Source: Elusimicrobia bacterium UBA6262 | Lineage (GTDB): Bacteria; CAYTYR01; UBA6262 | Direction: 5' to 3' | DNA: 46,090 nucleotides | NCBI GenBank assembly: GCA_002441095.1 | Contig: DJVG01000058.1 | Coordinates: 1 to 46,090, forward strand | Shown here: positions 7,997 to 16,287 of the stretch, in pieces | Layout: the number at the start of each line of letters is the position of its first letter | Position numbering within the stretch: position 1 is the first letter of the stretch | Position numbers and translations under genes: made by a program | The notes under the pieces: generated by a model | What the model saw: the letters and a program-made list of their open reading frames with translations, nothing else | What the model was told of the DNA's origin: nothing | The model's database searches: none

Positions 7997-8028
7997 AAGC
8001 GTGTAGCGGATAGCGTATAGCGTATAGA
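7997..8028 (+). repeat. Half copy of the AGCGTATAGCG word family
   Basis: Downstream of the groEL stop the words AGCGTGTAGCGG, ATAGCGTATAGCG and TATAG run in tandem, without the complementary arm. A terminator follows directly. Full copies of this family are at 13472-13543, 25562-25637 and 39664-39735. Confidence 0.7.
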
Positions 8029-8049
8029 AAAACAGAATAAAGAAAAAGC

Positions 8050-8083
8050 AAAACCCCTGTGTGGAAACGCACAGGGGTTTTTT
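8050..8083 (+). terminator. Bidirectional terminator between groEL and the M48 protease
   Basis: AAAACCCCTGTG pairs with CACAGGGGTTTT, with inner U-G and G-C pairs closing a GAAA tetraloop (8064-8067). T runs follow on both strands because the stem is flanked by A on the left and T on the right. It serves the convergent groESL operon and protease gene. Confidence 0.93.
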
Positions 8084-8101
8084 ATGAAAGTGCAGTAGTG
8101 G

Positions 8102-8920
8102 TTATTTAGATGGTTGGTAGTATTTCAGGGCTTCAGGTAACAATTCCCGGATAGAGTTAATGCGGGTTTCATCAGCTGGATGTGATGACAGTATTTCCGG
8201 CGGTTTTGCGCCGCCCACCTGGCTCATGCGTTGCCAAAAAGGAATGGCTTCGCGTGGATCATAACCAGCTCTGGCCATCAGGATCAGCCCGATATGATCA
8301 GCCTCTGATTCATGTAAGCGGCTATAAGGCAGCATGACTCCTAATTCAGTACCTATGCCATATGCTTGTAACGCAAGATTTTTGGTCGCTTCCGAATTAT
8401 TTTGCAGGGCAATGGCCAGGGTTTGACCGCCAAGCTGCTGCAGCAAAGACTGGCTCAACCTTTCGCCGCCATGATTGGCCAAAGCGTGAGCTACTTCATG
8501 GCCTATGACCACAGCTAACCCGGTCTCAGTCTTGGTTACCGGTAATATACCGGTATAGACTGCTACTTTGCCGCCAGGCATGCAAAAAGCGTTTACAGTA
8601 GCTGTATCAGCGATCACATTGAATTCCCATTGGTAATTGCTGATCTCACTTTCCAGTCCGTTATCCCGCAGGAATTGTTCGGCTGAAGCAGCGATCCTGG
8701 TCCCGACTCTGCGGACCATAGTGGTGCTTGTCTTATCAGTGCTGATTTTGGATTTTTTCATTAGTTCCGTGTATTGGGAAAAGCTCATGCTGGTTAATTC
8801 ATCCATAGAAACAAGTGATATCTGCCGGCGCCCGGTGATCGGAACCATGGCGCAGGATACTAATAAAGCTAAAGCCAGCGATAATATAGTTATCCGAAAA
8901 AATGTTTTTTGCCTCATCAT
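8102..8920 (-). CDS. M48 family metalloprotease lipoprotein
   Basis: A 272-residue M48 (Ste24/LoiP/BepA-like) protease on the reverse strand. The N-terminal hydrophobic helix ends in the lipobox LVSC, with Cys23 the likely lipidated residue. The zinc motif HEVAH is at 141-145 and the third ligand lies in the ESEADHIGL helix (around residue 206). The SSHPADETR block near the C-terminus is a family mark. No TPR domain follows, unlike BepA. The role is likely quality control of envelope or outer-membrane proteins. Convergent with groEL and divergent from dnaE. MMRQ or MRQ could be the start. Confidence 0.92.
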   Translation of the reverse strand: MMRQKTFFRITILSLALALLVSCAMVPITGRRQISLVSMDELTSMSFSQYTELMKKSKISTDKTSTTMVRRVGTRIAASAEQFLRDNGLESEISNYQWEFNVIADTATVNAFCMPGGKVAVYTGILPVTKTETGLAVVIGHEVAHALANHGGERLSQSLLQQLGGQTLAIALQNNSEATKNLALQAYGIGTELGVMLPYSRLHESEADHIGLILMARAGYDPREAIPFWQRMSQVGGAKPPEILSSHPADETRINSIRELLPEALKYYQPSK

Positions 8921-8949
8921 TGCACCTCTTTTTAAAGTATTATGATTTT

Positions 8950-8978
8950 AGTGTAGCATAAAGACCGGTTAAAATCAA
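8950..8978 (-). promoter_or_regulatory. Candidate promoter of the M48 protease
   Basis: Read on the reverse strand: TTGATT (8973-8978), 17-base spacer, TACACT (8950-8955). It lies 30 bases before the start codon at 8920. Moderate match to consensus. Confidence 0.5.
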
Positions 8979-9007
8979 TAATCAAGAGCAGACACTTTTT
9001 ATTTTAA

Positions 9008-9036
9008 TTGACAAATAGTATAAAGCGAACTAAAAT
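9008..9036 (+). promoter_or_regulatory. dnaE promoter
   Basis: TTGACA (9008-9013), 17-base spacer, TAAAAT (9031-9036). The leader to ATG 9073 is about 30 bases. It holds an AAAGG site in which AAGG can pair with CCTT at 9067-9070, so ribosome access may be weakened. Confidence 0.75.
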
Positions 9037-9072
9037 AAATTAAACGACACATCTTAAAGGTCTTAACCTTCT

Positions 9073-12000
9073 ATGAAACATGCTAATTTTGTCCATTTGC
9101 ACAACCACACCGAGTACAGTCTCCTGGATGGGGCCATCAGTATAGAGAAGCTAGTAAAGACTGCCGGCGCGATGAACCTGCCGGCAGTAGCCATTACTGA
9201 TCATGGCAACCTCTTTGGGGCAGTGCTCTTTTATAAAGAAGCAATGAAGAACGGTATTAAACCGATCATCGGCAGTGAAATGTATATCGCTCCTAAGTCC
9301 CGCTTTGACCGCAGCAGCACCAACGGTATCGGTGAGGCAGCCTTTCATCTGACCCTCCTGGCTAAAGACCTGCAAGGATACAAAAACCTCCTGCAATTAA
9401 GCACTCTTTCCTTTTTAGAAGGGTTCTATTACCGTCCGCGTATTGATAAGGAGGTATTAGCCAAGTACAGCAAAGGGCTGATCGCTATGAGCGGGTGTTT
9501 GAAAGGAGAGATCTCCAGCAATTTATTACAGGATAATGAGGAACAGGCCAGGTTGGCTTTATTTGAATATAAACAGATATTCGGCGAAGGTAATTTCTTT
9601 CTCGAAATCATGGATCACGGCCTGGAAGAAGAACACAAAGTGGGTAAACAGCTGGTCGCCCTGGCCCAGCGTGAAAAAGTCGGCCTGGTGGCCACCAATG
9701 ATATCCATTACTTGCATAAAGAAGATTCCTTTGCCCATGAAGTGCTCATGTGCATCGGTACCGGCAAAAGGATCACTGATGAGGACCGGATGCATCTTTC
9801 TACCAACGAGTTTTATTTTAAATCACCCCAGGAAATGGAAAAACTTTTCGCGGCAGTGCCGCAGGCTTGTAAAAACACCCTGGTTATCGCTGATCAATGC
9901 CACCTGGAGTTGAACTTTTCCCAGGTATCTTTGCCGGCTTTTGCCGTCCCAGCTGGCTATAACCTGGATACTTATTTAGAAAAGCTATGCAAAGACGGGC
10001 TAAAAAAGCGTTATGACCAAGTTACTCCGGAGATAGAGAAAAGGATAGATTATGAACTCAGTGTTATTAAAAAGATGGGGTATTCAGCCTATTTTCTGAT
10101 CGTCTGGGATTTTATCCATTATGCCAAAACTCATGGCATTCCGGTAGGCCCTGGCCGGGGCAGTGGTGCCGGCAGCCTGGTGGCTTATTCCCTGCAAATT
10201 ACCGATATTGATCCGCTGCGGTATGGCCTGCTGTTCGAGCGTTTCCTGAACCCTGACCGTATCAGCATGCCAGACCTGGATATTGACTTCAGCGATGACG
10301 GCCGGGAAGAGGTCATTAATTATGTCCGCAATAAATATGGCGAAAAAAATGTAGCCCAGATCATCACTTTTGGTACTTTAGGCGCTAAATTAGTAGTGCG
10401 CGATGTCGCCAGGGTAATGAATATCCCTTTGGACGAAGCCGACCGCCTGGCTAAATTAATTCCTAATGATCCGGGCATGACCCTGGCCGATGCTGCCAGC
10501 CAAAATGCGGACCTGAAAAAGAATATGAGCGCCAGCCCTGAACTGAAACAATTATTTCAAGTAGCGCATACATTAGAAGGTTTGACCAGGCATTCATCCA
10601 AGCATGCGGCCGGGATAGTGATCACCAAGGACGAATTGACCAATTATGTGCCGCTGAGCAAAAACTCCAAGGGGCAGGTCACTACCCAGTATGATGGCAA
10701 GACCCTGGCTGATATCATGGGCTTATTGAAAGTAGATTTCCTGGGCTTGAGAACACTTACCGTCATCGATTCAGCCTGTAAGACATTATTCGCGGACCGC
10801 CAGGTCAAAATTGATATCAACAAGATACTATTAGACGATAAGCAAACATATGAACTGCTGAGCCGCGGCCAAACCCTGGGCATCTTCCAGCTTGATTCCA
10901 GCGGAATGCGTGACTTGGTGCGCAAGATCCAGCCCACCAGCATGGAAGATATTATTGCGTTAATTGCCCTTTATCGTCCTGGGCCCATGGGTAGCGGGAT
11001 GCTTGATGATTTTGTCGGCCGCAAGCACGGGAAAATACCGGTAAAATATGATTTGCCGGTATTGGAACCGATCTTAAAAGAAACCTATGGCGTCATTGTG
11101 TACCAGGAACAGGTCATGCAGATCGCCATGGCCGTGGCTGGATTTTCCGCCGGGCAGGCAGATATCCTGCGGCGGGCTATGGGCAAGAAAAATCCGGAAG
11201 CGATAGAGAAGGAACGAAAGTCTTTCCTGGAAGGGGCGCAAAAGAACAAGATCAAGACAGAAAAAGCGACTAAACTCTTCGACCTGATGGCTCAGTTTGG
11301 CGGCTATGGATTTAATAAATCTCATGCTGCGGCTTATGCTTACCTGGCCTACCAGACAGCCTATTTGAAAGCCCATTATCCCCTGGAATTCATGAGTGCT
11401 TTGCTGACCAGTGAAATAGGCAACCAGGATGATATTGTGCTCTATATAGAAGAAGCCAAAGATATGGGCATTCCCATTGGTCCGCCGCATGTGAATTTCA
11501 GTTTCGCTAATTTTAAAGTTGAAGGAAATAGTATCCGCTTCGGCTTGGCGGCAGTGAAAAATGTCGGGGAGGGAGCTATTGACTCGATGGTAGTTGCCCG
11601 GCAGAAAGAAGGGGTGTTTACCGGTTTTTACGATTTTTGCAAAAAAGTGGATCTGCATGCAGTTAATAAACGGGTAGTGGAAAGTTTGATCAAATGCGGC
11701 GCTTTGGATCAGCTGGGATCCACCAGGATGGAAATGTATGATACCCTGGAAATGGTAATGCAAAAGGCTGCAGTGCTCCAGCAAGATATAATCAGCGGCC
11801 AGACTTCATTCCTGGATGAACTGCCGGTAGAAGAGCCTGTGGCAGAGGCGGGGAAAGCCCATCATAAAGAGTGGCATGAGAATAAATTACTGGAAGGGGA
11901 ACGGGAAGTTCTTGGTTTCTATATGACTGGCCATCCCCTGGCCCGTTTTGCCGAAGAATTGAAAACCTATACCACTGCCAATATGCTGGATGTAGTTAAT

Positions 12001-12519
12001 ATTCCTGAGAAACAGCCAGTCAGGGTAGGTGGTATCATTAAGAAAGTCAGGATCCATTTTACCAAAAAGAATGAGAAGATGGCTGTTTTTGTGCTGGAAG
12101 ACCTGAAAGGTGAGATCCCGGTAGTAGTGTTCCCTGATAATTATAATAACCCAGGTATCAATAGCTTGGTTAAAACTGACCAAACAGTGATCGTCTGCGG
12201 CCAGCTGGATAAGAGACGGGCTGAAGCCCAGGTGATCCTGGACCGGATCTTGCCGCTGGAACAAGCCAGGGAACGGTTAACCCGATCCATACACATACAT
12301 ATTAAGACTGTTGGCCTGGAACAGGATTACCTGGGCAAACTGAAAGCTTCTATGGCTAAATATCCGGGTATGTGCCCGGTATACCTGCATTTACAGACCC
12401 CGCACACCGGCGAAGTAGTGGTCTCCCCGGATAGTAATGTGCGCGTCAGCGCTATCCTGGCTTTCCAGCAGGAAATAGAGAGCTTGCTCGGCAAGGGCTC
12501 AGTGCAATTTAAATCTTGA
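9073..12519 (+). CDS. dnaE: DNA polymerase III subunit alpha
   Basis: A 1148-residue replicative polymerase of the DnaE1 type. It starts with a PHP domain (HLHNHTEYSLLDG at residues 8-20, AITDHGN). The C-family catalytic palm follows (GPGRGSGAGSLVAY, then PDLDIDFSDDGRE near residue 400, which carries the catalytic Asp pair). Next come the fingers with the RRAMGKK and YGFNKSHAAAYA segments, a helix-hairpin-helix region and a C-terminal OB fold (VRVGGIIKKVRIHFTKKNEKMAVF). No DnaQ-like exonuclease is inserted, so it is not PolC. Whether the PHP domain is an active proofreading exonuclease was not checked residue by residue. Monocistronic: promoters lie before it and at its stop codon. Confidence 0.97.
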   Translation: MKHANFVHLHNHTEYSLLDGAISIEKLVKTAGAMNLPAVAITDHGNLFGAVLFYKEAMKNGIKPIIGSEMYIAPKSRFDRSSTNGIGEAAFHLTLLAKDLQGYKNLLQLSTLSFLEGFYYRPRIDKEVLAKYSKGLIAMSGCLKGEISSNLLQDNEEQARLALFEYKQIFGEGNFFLEIMDHGLEEEHKVGKQLVALAQREKVGLVATNDIHYLHKEDSFAHEVLMCIGTGKRITDEDRMHLSTNEFYFKSPQEMEKLFAAVPQACKNTLVIADQCHLELNFSQVSLPAFAVPAGYNLDTYLEKLCKDGLKKRYDQVTPEIEKRIDYELSVIKKMGYSAYFLIVWDFIHYAKTHGIPVGPGRGSGAGSLVAYSLQITDIDPLRYGLLFERFLNPDRISMPDLDIDFSDDGREEVINYVRNKYGEKNVAQIITFGTLGAKLVVRDVARVMNIPLDEADRLAKLIPNDPGMTLADAASQNADLKKNMSASPELKQLFQVAHTLEGLTRHSSKHAAGIVITKDELTNYVPLSKNSKGQVTTQYDGKTLADIMGLLKVDFLGLRTLTVIDSACKTLFADRQVKIDINKILLDDKQTYELLSRGQTLGIFQLDSSGMRDLVRKIQPTSMEDIIALIALYRPGPMGSGMLDDFVGRKHGKIPVKYDLPVLEPILKETYGVIVYQEQVMQIAMAVAGFSAGQADILRRAMGKKNPEAIEKERKSFLEGAQKNKIKTEKATKLFDLMAQFGGYGFNKSHAAAYAYLAYQTAYLKAHYPLEFMSALLTSEIGNQDDIVLYIEEAKDMGIPIGPPHVNFSFANFKVEGNSIRFGLAAVKNVGEGAIDSMVVARQKEGVFTGFYDFCKKVDLHAVNKRVVESLIKCGALDQLGSTRMEMYDTLEMVMQKAAVLQQDIISGQTSFLDELPVEEPVAEAGKAHHKEWHENKLLEGEREVLGFYMTGHPLARFAEELKTYTTANMLDVVNIPEKQPVRVGGIIKKVRIHFTKKNEKMAVFVLEDLKGEIPVVVFPDNYNNPGINSLVKTDQTVIVCGQLDKRRAEAQVILDRILPLEQARERLTRSIHIHIKTVGLEQDYLGKLKASMAKYPGMCPVYLHLQTPHTGEVVVSPDSNVRVSAILAFQQEIESLLGKGSVQFKS

Positions 12520-12544
12520 CAATAGGCCGGGAATATGATATAAA
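12516..12544 (+). promoter_or_regulatory. Promoter of the infC-rpmI-rplT operon
   Basis: TTGACA (12516-12521) overlaps the dnaE stop codon (TGA 12517-12519). A 17-base spacer and TATAAA (12539-12544) follow. This near-consensus promoter gives a leader of about 180 bases before infC. Confidence 0.85.
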
Positions 12545-12550
12545 TTAACC

Positions 12551-12731
12551 TATGAAAGAAGAAGCTAATAACTTCTCACCGTATGGTCAATGCAGTAATG
12601 CTGCATTATGAGCCAAAAGGTTATCATATGATAATCTTCTATTATATCGCTGATAATAGTTCCCTTTACGGTGGGGCATTCAGCGATTATTTTTTAATGA
12701 ATGGCCAAGCCATTCAGGGAGGAGAGTCGTT
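12551..12731 (+). promoter_or_regulatory. Structured leader of infC-rpmI-rplT (candidate autoregulatory element)
   Basis: Four short stems stand in a row: AATGCAG/CTGCATT (12589-12607), the palindrome TTATCATATGATAA (12621-12634), TATTAT/ATAATA (12640-12658) and TGAATGG/CCATTCA (12698-12716). The last stem sits directly before the GGGAGGAG ribosome site. In other bacteria this operon is controlled by L20 or IF3 binding the leader. The position fits, but I cannot match this sequence to a described L20 leader class. No T-rich terminator is obvious, favouring translational control. Confidence 0.55.
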
Positions 12732-13247
12732 ATCGCTAGAGAAGAGTTACGGATCAATGAACGGATCAGAGCTAATGAAGTCAGGTTGATCGATGAAGCA
12801 GGACAGCCCATGGGCATAGTGGCACTATCCCAAGCCATGAGTATGGCTGTAGAGAAAGGGTTAGACCTGGTAGAAATATCCGGCCAGTCGACACCTCCGG
12901 TTTGCAAAATAATGGATTACAGTAAATACCGGTACGAACAGGAAAAGAAAGAAAAAAAGGCCAGGAAAAGCCATAAAGTGATCCATGTTAAGGAAATAAA
13001 GATCAGGCCAAAGATCGGGGCCCATGACCTGGAAGTTAAACTGCGCCATACAGAAGAATTCCTCGCCGAAGGGGATAAAGTCAAGATTGCCATGCAGTTT
13101 CGGGGTCGGGAAATGGCGCATATGGACCTGGGTGTAGGTATTATGAAGAATATTGTAGAGCGTTTTACTGCCACGGCAACCATTGAGCAGGCGCCTAAAA
13201 TGGAAGGTAATACGATGTTCATGTTGCTGGGACCAGCCAAAAAATAA
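12732..13247 (+). CDS. infC: Translation initiation factor IF-3 (non-canonical ATC start)
   Basis: A 171-residue IF3. The N-terminal domain begins IAREELRINERIRANEVRLIDE. The linker is KKARKSHKVIHVKEIKIRP, and the C-terminal domain has KIGAHDLEVKLRHTEEFL and GREMAH. It binds the 30S subunit and checks the start codon and initiator tRNA. Between the in-frame stop at 12657-12659 and the conserved N-terminus there is no ATG, GTG or TTG. ATC 12732, seven bases after GGGAGGAG, is the best start; GTT 12729 is an alternative. Many infC genes use AUU, AUC or AUA so that IF3 represses its own translation. A TTG at 12786 would delete conserved sequence and has no ribosome site. Confidence 0.93.
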   Translation: MAREELRINERIRANEVRLIDEAGQPMGIVALSQAMSMAVEKGLDLVEISGQSTPPVCKIMDYSKYRYEQEKKEKKARKSHKVIHVKEIKIRPKIGAHDLEVKLRHTEEFLAEGDKVKIAMQFRGREMAHMDLGVGIMKNIVERFTATATIEQAPKMEGNTMFMLLGPAKK

Positions 13248-13272
13248 GTAAAATATCATAGGGGAGTATTAC

Positions 13273-13470
13273 ATGCCAAAAATAAAAAGCCATAGCGGGG
13301 CTAAGAAGCGTTTCCGCGTAACCGGGACCGGTAAGGTCATGTACAAGAAATCGCATGCCCGGCATATTTTGACGAAAAAGAAAACTAAGAAGTTAAGAAC
13401 TTTGCGTAAAAGCGGAATACTTAATTTAACCGACTCAAAGATGGTAAAGAAATTAATACCATACGCTTAG
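13273..13470 (+). CDS. rpmI: 50S ribosomal protein L35
   Basis: A 65-residue, strongly basic protein with the L35 marks MPKIKSHSGAKKRFRVTGTGK and HARHILTKKKTKKLRTLRK. It is a component of the large ribosomal subunit. It has a GGGGAG site and lies 25 bases after infC, in the standard infC-rpmI-rplT order. Length is normal. Confidence 0.98.
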   Translation: MPKIKSHSGAKKRFRVTGTGKVMYKKSHARHILTKKKTKKLRTLRKSGILNLTDSKMVKKLIPYA

Positions 13471-13471
13471 A

Positions 13472-13543
13472 ATAGCGTTAAGCGTAGAGCGTAAAGCGGA
13501 TAGAAAAACAAAATCTATACGCTAAACGCTACACGCTATACGC
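13472..13543 (+). repeat. Iterated-word hairpin, AGCGTATAGCG family
   Basis: The rpmI-rplT gap. The 5' arm (13472-13503) repeats ATAGCGTTAAGCGTAGAGCG-type words. The 3' arm (13514-13543) repeats CTATACGCTAAACGCTAC-type words, its complement. It ends just before the GGAGG of rplT, inside an operon that is otherwise tightly coupled. Confidence 0.82.
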
Positions 13544-13563
13544 CGAATTTATGGAGGATTATT

Positions 13564-13923
13564 ATGGCAAGAGTTAAAAGCGGTAAAACCACACGGGCGT
13601 GGAAAAAGAAGATTTTTAAAAGGGCCAAAGGGTACCGGATGGGAAAATCCAAACTCTACCGTCATGCTACAGAGCAGGTAGATAGGAGTTTGGATTATGC
13701 CTACCGGGACCGGCGGGCAAAAAAGAGAGACTTTCGTGCGCTCTGGATCATCAGGATCAATGCTGCCGCCCGTATCAATGGAATGTCTTATAACCGTTTG
13801 ATGAACGGATTGAAAAAAGCGCAGGTAGGTATTGACCGGAAGATCTTGGCTGACCTGGCAGTAAATGATGCCAAAGCTTTTACCGCTCTGGTGGAAGTGG
13901 CCAAGCAGCAATTAGCAGCTTAA
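13564..13923 (+). CDS. rplT: 50S ribosomal protein L20
   Basis: A 119-residue L20, required early in 50S assembly by binding 23S rRNA. Seen are the basic N-terminal extension (MARVKSGKTTRAWKKKIFKRAKGYRMGKSKLYRHATEQV) and the globular domain with RDFRALWIIRINAAARINGMSYNRLMNGLKKA. In many bacteria it represses its own operon by binding the leader. A strong GGAGG site precedes the ATG. It follows the intergenic hairpin at 13472-13543. Confidence 0.98.
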   Translation: MARVKSGKTTRAWKKKIFKRAKGYRMGKSKLYRHATEQVDRSLDYAYRDRRAKKRDFRALWIIRINAAARINGMSYNRLMNGLKKAQVGIDRKILADLAVNDAKAFTALVEVAKQQLAA

Positions 13924-13958
13924 GCCGCTTGCTCAAGAAGGGCAGGGTGAAATAGTCC

Positions 13959-15287
13959 ATGTTTACCCCACATAAAGTTTTAGCGATCGGATTTGCCTCT
14001 TTGATCTTGGTCGGGGCGTTATTGCTGACCATGCCGTTTGCCAATGCCAGGGGAGAATCCACACATTTTATAGATGCGTTATTCACTTCGACCAGCGCTA
14101 TCTGTGTTACCGGGCTGGTCACAGTGAATACAGCTACCCATTACTCCTTAGGGGGCCAATTCATTATCCTGCTATTGATCCAGATAGGCGGCTTGGGATA
14201 TATTACCCTGGCAACTATGATGTTCCTGCTTTTTAATAAACAGCTAAGTATCAAAGATAAATTGAATATCCAGGAAGGCGTCAACCAATATAGCCTGGCT
14301 GACCTGGGCAGTTTTATTAAATATATTGTGAAAATTACTTTATTGATAGAAGGTTTTGCCACTCTTATCCTAACTATCCACTGGAGCCGGGAGTTTCCAA
14401 TCAAGGAAGCTTTTGGCTACGCCTTGTTCCATAGTGTCAGCGCTTTCTGCAACGCCGGGTTCAGCACATTCCCCAGTAACTTTTCACGATACACTACTGA
14501 TGTCATCGTGAACCTGACGATCACTTCCCTGTTCATTATCGGCGGCCTGGGTTTTATTATCATTAGTGAACTGCATAGCTATCGCCAAAGAAAAAAATTA
14601 TCTGTCCATACCAGGATGGTCCTGAAGATCACTGCTTTGCTGGTACTGGCCGGAACCCTGGTGATCTTAATACTGGAATATAAGAACCCGGCGATCATGG
14701 CTTCTTTGCCATTAGATAAAAAGATACTGGTCAGTTATTTCCAGGCTGTGACTCCCCGGACCGCTGGTTTCAATACAGTCACCTATGGTTTAATGCAGCC
14801 AGCCACTTTATTTTTTGTAATATTACTTATGTTCATCGGTGCTTCCCCTGGCGGTACCGGCGGCGGAGTTAAAACTACAACATTCGGTATTATGATCGCT
14901 AGTGTCAAAGCTACCTTGCGCGGGAAATACAATATAAATATTCATAACCGCAAGATACCCGGGGAAATAGTGCGCAAGTCATTTGCGCTGGCTTTTACCG
15001 CCTTGGTTTTGGTAATTTTGGTCACCATGGGATTGTTGATATTGGAAAAACAGAATTTCCTGCATATCTTATTTGAAGTAGTCAGTGCCTTTGGAACTGT
15101 CGGCTTGTCGGCAGTACCAGCCGGTACGGTCAGTTTGTCCGGCTATTTTTCTGATCTGGGTAAGCTCTTAATAGCAATCACAATGTATTTCGGTAGGGTT
15201 GGCCCGTTGACCCTGGGAATCGCCATCATGGAAGCTAAGGGTCATGAATTATATATATATGCCGAAGAAAAAGTCTTGATCGGTTAG
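13959..15287 (+). CDS. ktrB: Potassium uptake channel subunit KtrB (TrkH family)
   Basis: A 442-residue integral membrane protein with four repeated pore modules. Filter-like segments with conserved Gly are CVTGLVT (about residue 50), CNAGFST (about 167), TAGFNT (about 270) and GTVGLSA (about 384). A GGTGGGVKTTTF block lies near residue 305. The short length and absence of extra N-terminal helices fit KtrB better than proteobacterial TrkH. It conducts K+, possibly Na+-dependent, gated by the cytosolic ring made by the next gene. The stop is 9 bases before ktrA. Confidence 0.92.
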   Translation: MFTPHKVLAIGFASLILVGALLLTMPFANARGESTHFIDALFTSTSAICVTGLVTVNTATHYSLGGQFIILLLIQIGGLGYITLATMMFLLFNKQLSIKDKLNIQEGVNQYSLADLGSFIKYIVKITLLIEGFATLILTIHWSREFPIKEAFGYALFHSVSAFCNAGFSTFPSNFSRYTTDVIVNLTITSLFIIGGLGFIIISELHSYRQRKKLSVHTRMVLKITALLVLAGTLVILILEYKNPAIMASLPLDKKILVSYFQAVTPRTAGFNTVTYGLMQPATLFFVILLMFIGASPGGTGGGVKTTTFGIMIASVKATLRGKYNINIHNRKIPGEIVRKSFALAFTALVLVILVTMGLLILEKQNFLHILFEVVSAFGTVGLSAVPAGTVSLSGYFSDLGKLLIAITMYFGRVGPLTLGIAIMEAKGHELYIYAEEKVLIG

Positions 15288-15296
15288 GAGAATAGT

Positions 15297-15986
15297 ATGA
15301 GACAATTTGCCGTGATCGGATTGGGTAATTTTGGCCGCAGTGTAGCGCTCACCTTGGCGGAAAAAGGCGGACAGGTGCTGGCCATTGACAAAGATGAAGA
15401 GCGTATCCAGGATATCAGCGATAAAGTAACCTATGCAGTCAAAGCTGATGCCAGCGATGAAAAGGTCCTGAAATCCCTGGATATCAAGAATGTTGATGTT
15501 GCTATTGTCGGTGTCGGTGAAAGTATGGAGAACAGTATTATGGTCAGCCTGCTATTACGGGAAATGGGTGTAAAGATGATCGTTACCAAGGCGATTAACA
15601 GCCTGCACGGGAAAGTACTGCGCAAGATCGGCGTGGACCGGGTGATCTTCCCGGAACGGGATAGCGGCGTTAAAGTGGCCGAGAGCCTGATCTCGCCTAA
15701 TATCTTCGAGTATATCGAGCTATCCCCGGATTATAGTATCGTGGAAATAGTATCACCGAAATCTTTTGCCGGGAAAAACCTGAAATCATTGGATGTCCGG
15801 AAACAATATAAGATCACGATCATTGCCATCAAGCGTAAAACCCCGGAGGTCACTGATTCCGGCGAAACCCAGTTTAAAGAAGAAATAAACGTCACTCCCT
15901 TTCCGGAAGATGAGATCGAAAGCGGTGATGTGCTCGTGGTAGTAGGCGCGGATGAGGATATTAACAAATTCAGAGGAGTGGAATAA
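15297..15986 (+). CDS. ktrA: Potassium channel gating subunit KtrA (RCK domain protein)
   Basis: A 229-residue protein with an RCK_N Rossmann domain (GLGNFGRSVALTLAEKG nucleotide loop, acidic residue in LAIDKDEERI) and an RCK_C/TrkA_C domain in the last third. KtrA forms an octameric ring that opens KtrB on ATP or NADH binding. A single RCK unit (TrkA has two) supports the Ktr assignment. TAGGAG lies just before the ATG. The TPR gene follows within 6 bases. Confidence 0.93.
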   Translation: MRQFAVIGLGNFGRSVALTLAEKGGQVLAIDKDEERIQDISDKVTYAVKADASDEKVLKSLDIKNVDVAIVGVGESMENSIMVSLLLREMGVKMIVTKAINSLHGKVLRKIGVDRVIFPERDSGVKVAESLISPNIFEYIELSPDYSIVEIVSPKSFAGKNLKSLDVRKQYKITIIAIKRKTPEVTDSGETQFKEEINVTPFPEDEIESGDVLVVVGADEDINKFRGVE

Positions 15987-15991
15987 CACAT

Positions 15992-16285
15992 ATGGCGGAT
16001 AAGAAGAAAGCCCCCCGGGCTTGTTTGACTAAAGAGGATGAGGAATGCGTAATTGATCTGGGGAAGTTTTATTTCCTGAGCGGTAAATATGATGCTGCGA
16101 TCAGTGAGTTTATTAAGGCGCAGAAGTTTGATCCCAAAAATGCGGATATCTATTATAACCTGGGTATTATCTATGAAGCTAAAAATGAACCAGGGAAGGC
16201 TAAGGACATGTACTTGAAATGCCTGGAGTTGAACGATAAATACACCTTAGCTAAAGAACATTTGGATAAACTGGTTGGCGAATAG
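15992..16285 (+). CDS. Small TPR-repeat protein
   Basis: A 97-residue cytosolic protein with about two tetratricopeptide repeats: LGKFYFLSGKYDAAISEFIKAQKFDPKNA and IYYNLGIIYEAKNEPGKAKDMYLKCLELN. No signal peptide or other domain is seen. TPR units mediate protein contacts. It could be an adaptor for neighbouring genes, but nothing in the sequence shows which. Its ribosome site AGGAG lies within the ktrA 3' end, and rlmB starts 3 bases after its stop, so it is embedded in an operon. Confidence 0.75.
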   Translation: MADKKKAPRACLTKEDEECVIDLGKFYFLSGKYDAAISEFIKAQKFDPKNADIYYNLGIIYEAKNEPGKAKDMYLKCLELNDKYTLAKEHLDKLVGE

Positions 16286-16287
16286 TA

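Noticed and set aside
12583..12789. 68-codon frame starting with ATG upstream of infC
   Set aside because: It runs through the leader hairpins and into infC in another frame. It has no ribosome site and no recognisable sequence.
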